Positions 32,858-34,011 of a stretch of DNA of 34,011 bases are shown piece after piece. Source of the DNA: Candidatus Rokuibacteriota bacterium (GTDB taxonomy: Bacteria > Methylomirabilota > Methylomirabilia > Rokubacteriales > CSP1-6); NCBI GenBank assembly GCA_003220345.1, contig QHSC01000106.1, forward strand, positions 1 to 34,011, in the 5' to 3' direction. A model generated the notes under the pieces. The model made no database searches. It was not told the origin of the DNA and saw nothing but the letters and a program-made list of their open reading frames with translations. The translations under genes and the position numbers were made by a program. Position 1 is the first letter of the stretch, and every line of letters begins with the position of its first letter.

Positions 32858-33489
32858 CTATCGGTCCAGCAGGTAGTCAACAGTGATGGAGCCGTCGGTC
32901 ACCATGCGCCGCACGCGTTTGCCGCTTCCCTCACGGAGGATCATCGTTCCGCTGTGACCCCGGTACGACTAATGTAGAAGATCTTGCCGCCTTCGAGTCG
33001 AATTGGGATGCGGTAGTGAACGGAATCGGAAAGCAATTCCACCCTGCCCTCGGGATCAACAAACAGGAGCGCCCGCGGGAGGCCGTCCGCTGCCCGCTCC
33101 AGCCCTGTGCACGGGCCCACGAGGGCCTGCGTATCAGCGATGGGCCCCATCCGGAGGGAGCTTGGCGACGAGGGCACGTCGCGATTGCTGGAGCATCACG
33201 TGAGGGGAGACGCCGCCTTTGACGATTCTTTGGAGCTGCACCCTGTGAGGGGCATGCGAACTCTGTGGCCCGGACGCCGTACCGTCCCCCAGCAGGAGGT
33301 CTCCGCGAAGGGTCAGCGTTACCCGGTGGCCTCAGTTTGTACTCAGCTGAACAGCGGGGACTCGCCATTCTGCGTCATCGTTCCGTACACTTCGCGGCTG
33401 GATCCCGCGGCCACAGCCGCCGCAAGAGGCGATGGCACTTGAGCGGCATCGGTTGCGCGCGTGAAAGTGAGCTCGCCCCCGAACGCCAG
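32858..33489 (-). pseudogene. frameshifted pseudogene of an unrecognised protein
   Basis: Four protein-like segments follow each other in different frames on the minus strand. A (33489-33343) reads LAFGGELTFTRATDAAQVPS and VYGTMTQNGESPLFS, then stop. B (33331-33134) has GHRVTLTLRGDLLLGDG and VQLQRIVKGGVSPHVMLQQS, then stop. C (33177-32941) has LERAADGLPRALLFVDPEGR and RIPIRLEGGKIFYISRTG, then stop. D (32944-32858) reads MILREGSGKRVRRMVTDGSI and VDYLLDR. Joined end to end they would make about 200 residues, so at least three frameshifts or stops interrupt one gene. No start codon precedes A; a TGA sits immediately before it. No family recognised. C alone could still be expressed from a GTG at 33177. 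Confidence 0.5.
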
Positions 33490-33507
33490 TCAAACGCCGT
33501 TACGCTT

Positions 33508-34011
33508 CTATTGCCTCGTCGGATCCCTCTCAGCGGCCGCGAGTTTCCTGCCCTTCAGGACGAACTTCTCCATGACGTAGCTGAAGAACGGGAGCGACCC
33601 GATCGCTTCCTCTGCGCGCAGGGAGCCATCGAGATAGCGCTTCAGGATCGCGGGATGATGCTTCTCGAGCCACGGCGCGACCATGAACTCAGTGAGCAAC
33701 CACTTGTTGAAGCCAAATCCGGTGCCACGGACGACAGTCACCTTGACGCCCTGTTGTCGCAGCCAGCGGCACACCTGGGAAACGGTGTTGTATTGATCGT
33801 ATTGCAGTTCCCACGGGGCGAACGGTGAGAGTGTTCGAAAGAGCGCTCGGAAGGGCGCGTTCAGCACTGGCGCGAGGCGACTCTGACGCAGGCGCTTCAC
33901 GGCTCCTTTGGAGCTGGCGCTGTTGTAGCAATGAAGGATAATTTCGCCCCCGGGGCGTAGCACCCGCACCATGTCGGCCACGGCCCGAGCTTGGTCGTGG
34001 ATGTGCTGGAG
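33508..34011 (-). CDS. class I SAM-dependent methyltransferase (C-terminal part, runs off window)
   Basis: 167 residues, open to the window edge. LQHIHDQARAVADMVRVLRP followed by GGEIILHCYNS is the post-motif region (motifs II/III) of Methyltransf_11-type enzymes, in which 'l.Hi.d...al.em.RVLkPGG' closes the Rossmann fold. The SAM-binding GxGxG lies outside the window. The rest is a basic, aromatic-rich domain (APFRALFRTLSPFAPWELQY, VTVVRGTGFGFNKWLLTEFM) of unknown role, perhaps for a lipid- or polymer-linked substrate. An internal ATG (33981) could be mistaken for the start but lies inside the domain. Confidence 0.8.
   Translation of the reverse strand, partial: LQHIHDQARAVADMVRVLRPGGEIILHCYNSASSKGAVKRLRQSRLAPVLNAPFRALFRTLSPFAPWELQYDQYNTVSQVCRWLRQQGVKVTVVRGTGFGFNKWLLTEFMVAPWLEKHHPAILKRYLDGSLRAEEAIGSLPFFSYVMEKFVLKGRKLAAAERDPTRQ

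Overview
The window is about 34 kb of uniformly high-GC bacterial chromosome. The organism is Gram-negative: it encodes a BamD-like outer-membrane assembly lipoprotein, a bactofilin with an M23 peptidase, and several periplasm-directed proteins. GC-ending codons, many GTG starts and tight gene packing would fit a Methylomirabilota/Rokubacteria-type or related soil bacterium, but that placement is impression only. No tRNA, rRNA, CRISPR array, transposase or prophage gene was found.

Layout. (1) 1-2251: small genes, namely the start of an isochorismatase-like hydrolase, a secreted SnoaL/NTF2-like protein, a 55-aa basic protein, a Rap1a/Tai-like exported protein, a zinc ribbon and a SHOCT membrane protein. 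(2) 2317-4664, minus: aspartate kinase followed by a zinc alcohol dehydrogenase-like enzyme. (3) 4732-4858: a 127-bp near-perfect palindrome. (4) 4858-7509, minus: an ECF sigma factor, a membrane-anchored putative anti-sigma factor, two exported proteins (one DUF3106) and, upstream, an exported heptad-repeat protein. (5) 7674-12230, minus: alaC-type aminotransferase, homoserine dehydrogenase, threonine synthase and a flippase-like membrane protein, from a clear promoter. (6) 12499-14213, plus: bactofilin, M23 peptidase and a small exported protein. (7) 14226-18918, minus: BamD, threonine aldolase, two Opp/Dpp-type ATPases and an alpha/beta hydrolase with a missing start codon. (8) 19060-20319, plus: a LarA-like (nickel-pincer) isomerase homologue. 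(9) 20435-23582, plus: a carbohydrate-type ABC importer without an ATPase. (10) 23929-32730, plus: a complete nitrate assimilation operon. (11) 32858-34011, minus: a frameshifted pseudogene and a methyltransferase that runs off the window.

The most striking region is the nitrate operon. It encodes a Tat-type binding protein, a permease, two ATPases, ferredoxin-type nitrate reductase (NasA/NarB), ferredoxin-type nitrite reductase (NirA), and the two enzymes that make its siroheme (a precorrin-2 dehydrogenase/ferrochelatase and uroporphyrinogen-III methyltransferase). Junctions are short or overlapping. Upstream lies a consensus sigma-54 promoter (23929-23944), then a hairpin near the predicted 5' end of the RNA, then a strong intrinsic terminator (23991-24031) only 14 bases before the first start codon. 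The operon can therefore be expressed only by reading through this terminator, which implies nitrogen control of initiation plus attenuation or antitermination, by analogy with the NasR-controlled nasF leader. The two ATPases also carry complementary deviations (Asn in the H-loop of one, LSAGM signature in the other) that would fall in the same composite ATP site.
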